Positions 5,771 to 6,747 of a stretch of DNA of 6,747 nucleotides are shown piece by piece. A program made the translations under genes and the position numbers. The number at the start of each line of letters is the position of its first letter. Positions within the stretch are counted from its first letter, which is position 1. The notes under the pieces are model-generated. The model saw only the letters and a list, made by a program, of their open reading frames with translations, had not been told where the DNA came from and ran no database searches. Origin of the DNA: Pseudomonadota bacterium (GTDB taxonomy: Bacteria; Pseudomonadota; Gammaproteobacteria; Burkholderiales; Gallionellaceae). The stretch is taken from the NCBI GenBank assembly GCA_021783855.1, contig JAJXTL010000149.1:1-6747 (forward strand). Reading direction: 5' to 3'.

Positions 5771-6747
5771 CATGCCGCCTTGGCGCTGCCGCCAAGATAA
5801 GCTTCGATTACCTTCTCATCGGATTGAACATACGCCGGCGTGCCTTCAGCAATCTTCTGGCCGAAATCCAGCACGGTGACGGTATCGCAGATGCTCATCA
5901 CCACATCCATGTGATGCTCGATGAGTATCACGGTAATGCCGTGGCTCTTGATCTTGCCGATCATCGCAATCAGTTCCTTGATGTCCGGCGCAGTCAAACC
6001 TGCCGCCGGTTCGTCCAGCAGCAACAAGCTGGGATTCAGTGCCAGGGCGCGGGCAATTTCCAGCAGCCGCTGCTTGCCATAGGGCAGATTGCGCGCTTCC
6101 TCGTTGGCAAGGTCTGCAAGACCCACAAACTGCAACAGGCTGGCGGCACGCACTTCGGCCGAGTTTTTCTCGTTGCGACAGCGCCGTGTCTGGAACACCA
6201 CGTCGAGCAAGCTGTGACGATAGGTGTGATGCAGGCCGACCAGCACATTCTCGATCGCGGTCATCTCGCCGAACAACTGCACGTTCTGGAAGGTGCGCGC
6301 GATGCCCTCCCCTGCGATGGATGAAGGCGTAGCCCCCGTGATGAGTTTGCCGTTGAACTCGATTTCGCCCGAAGTCGGTTTGTAGATGCCGGTCAGCACA
6401 TTCATGGTGGTGCTCTTGCCGGAGCCGTTCGGGCCGATCAGCCCGTGTACGGAACCTTTGACGATTTGCAGATTCACCTCACTCAATGCTTTCAGGCCGC
6501 CGAATTGCATCACGATATTGCGCGCCTCCAGCAGATGTCCGCCGGCCGTTGCGGGATGATCCGGCACCGACCAGACATGCTGCATGTCGCCATGTTCCTG
6601 TATCGCGATATGACGATGTACCCACTGCGGTTTCAGTTTAATCAGAATGCTGCGCAAAAAACCCATGATGCCGTTGGGCAGGTAATACACCACGAACAGA
6701 ATCATTGCACCGAATATCGTCAGGCGTTGCGCGGATATGTCACTCAT
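5770..6747 (-). CDS. livG: LivM-LivG fusion: ABC importer permease C-terminus plus ATPase (5' end outside window)
   Basis: The 325 visible residues run to the window edge; the ATG there is probably an internal codon. Residues about 8-30 (RLTIFGAMILFVVYYLPNGIMG) are the last membrane helix and the P-x-G-I/L-x-G end of a LivM permease. After a linker of about 40 residues a complete LivG ATPase begins at LLEARNIVMQFGGLKAL (72-88). It has Walker A GPNGSGKST (105-113), Q-loop Gln154 in RTFQNVQLF, signature LPYGKQRLLE (221-230), Walker B LLLLDEPAAGL (241-251) and switch His278 in IEHHMD. The DEPAAGL and IEHHMDVVM forms are diagnostic of LivG. Fused permease/ATPase polypeptides of this kind are known in proteobacterial HAAT systems. 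It pairs with LivF as the ATPase dimer, tethering one ATPase to the inner membrane. livH, the rest of livM and a binding protein are expected to the right. Confidence 0.92.
   Translation of the reverse strand: MSDISAQRLTIFGAMILFVVYYLPNGIMGFLRSILIKLKPQWVHRHIAIQEHGDMQHVWSVPDHPATAGGHLLEARNIVMQFGGLKALSEVNLQIVKGSVHGLIGPNGSGKSTTMNVLTGIYKPTSGEIEFNGKLITGATPSSIAGEGIARTFQNVQLFGEMTAIENVLVGLHHTYRHSLLDVVFQTRRCRNEKNSAEVRAASLLQFVGLADLANEEARNLPYGKQRLLEIARALALNPSLLLLDEPAAGLTAPDIKELIAMIGKIKSHGITVILIEHHMDVVMSICDTVTVLDFGQKIAEGTPAYVQSDEKVIEAYLGGSAKAA

Noticed and set aside
1..6747. CRISPR arrays, tRNA or rRNA genes
   Set aside because: No regularly spaced direct repeats, no tRNA-like cloverleaf and no rRNA sequence were recognised in reading either strand.

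Overview
The window looks like a moderately GC-rich proteobacterial chromosome, most likely a betaproteobacterium. That placement rests on protein style, on a fused LivM-LivG transporter subunit and on GC level, and it is an inference with no marker gene behind it. Two housekeeping blocks converge on a short accessory island.

Left block (1-730, + strand): the C-terminal 229 residues of a PLP-dependent alanine/serine-glyoxylate aminotransferase, closed by a clear intrinsic terminator.

Middle island (about 731-1567), in two parts. First, a decayed 5' piece of an IS110/IS1111-family transposase lies on the - strand (750-866), with its structured upstream non-coding DNA. Second, there is what looks like a complete integron gene cassette (about 981-1533). 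It carries one ORF for a small membrane-anchored protein of unknown function, followed by a well-formed attC site. That site has L''/L' arms of 9 bp with a single extra-helical base, an inner GCC/GGC stem with a four-base loop, and an R'' arm complementary over ten bases to the cassette's own 5' end. No integron integrase is visible, so it is either a lone cassette or part of an integrase-less attC cluster.

Right block (1568-6747, - strand, transcribed right to left), one likely operon: fused livM-livG (cut by the window edge), livF, mmsA (CoA-acylating methylmalonate/malonate-semialdehyde dehydrogenase), glxR/garR (tartronate semialdehyde reductase) and hprA (hydroxypyruvate reductase/glycerate dehydrogenase). 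The liv genes encode the cytoplasmic ATPases of a branched-chain amino acid/amide-type ABC importer. Spacings are tight except for about 100 bases between mmsA and glxR, where a hairpin lies.

The aminotransferase (glyoxylate to glycine, or serine to hydroxypyruvate), GlxR (tartronate semialdehyde to glycerate) and HprA (hydroxypyruvate to glycerate) form a coherent glyoxylate/glycerate module, as in phosphoglycolate salvage or C2 metabolism. MmsA and the importer suggest coupling to uptake and oxidation of an amino acid or a related carboxylate. The most notable item is the cassette with attC, next to a remnant of an IS family some of whose members target attC sites.
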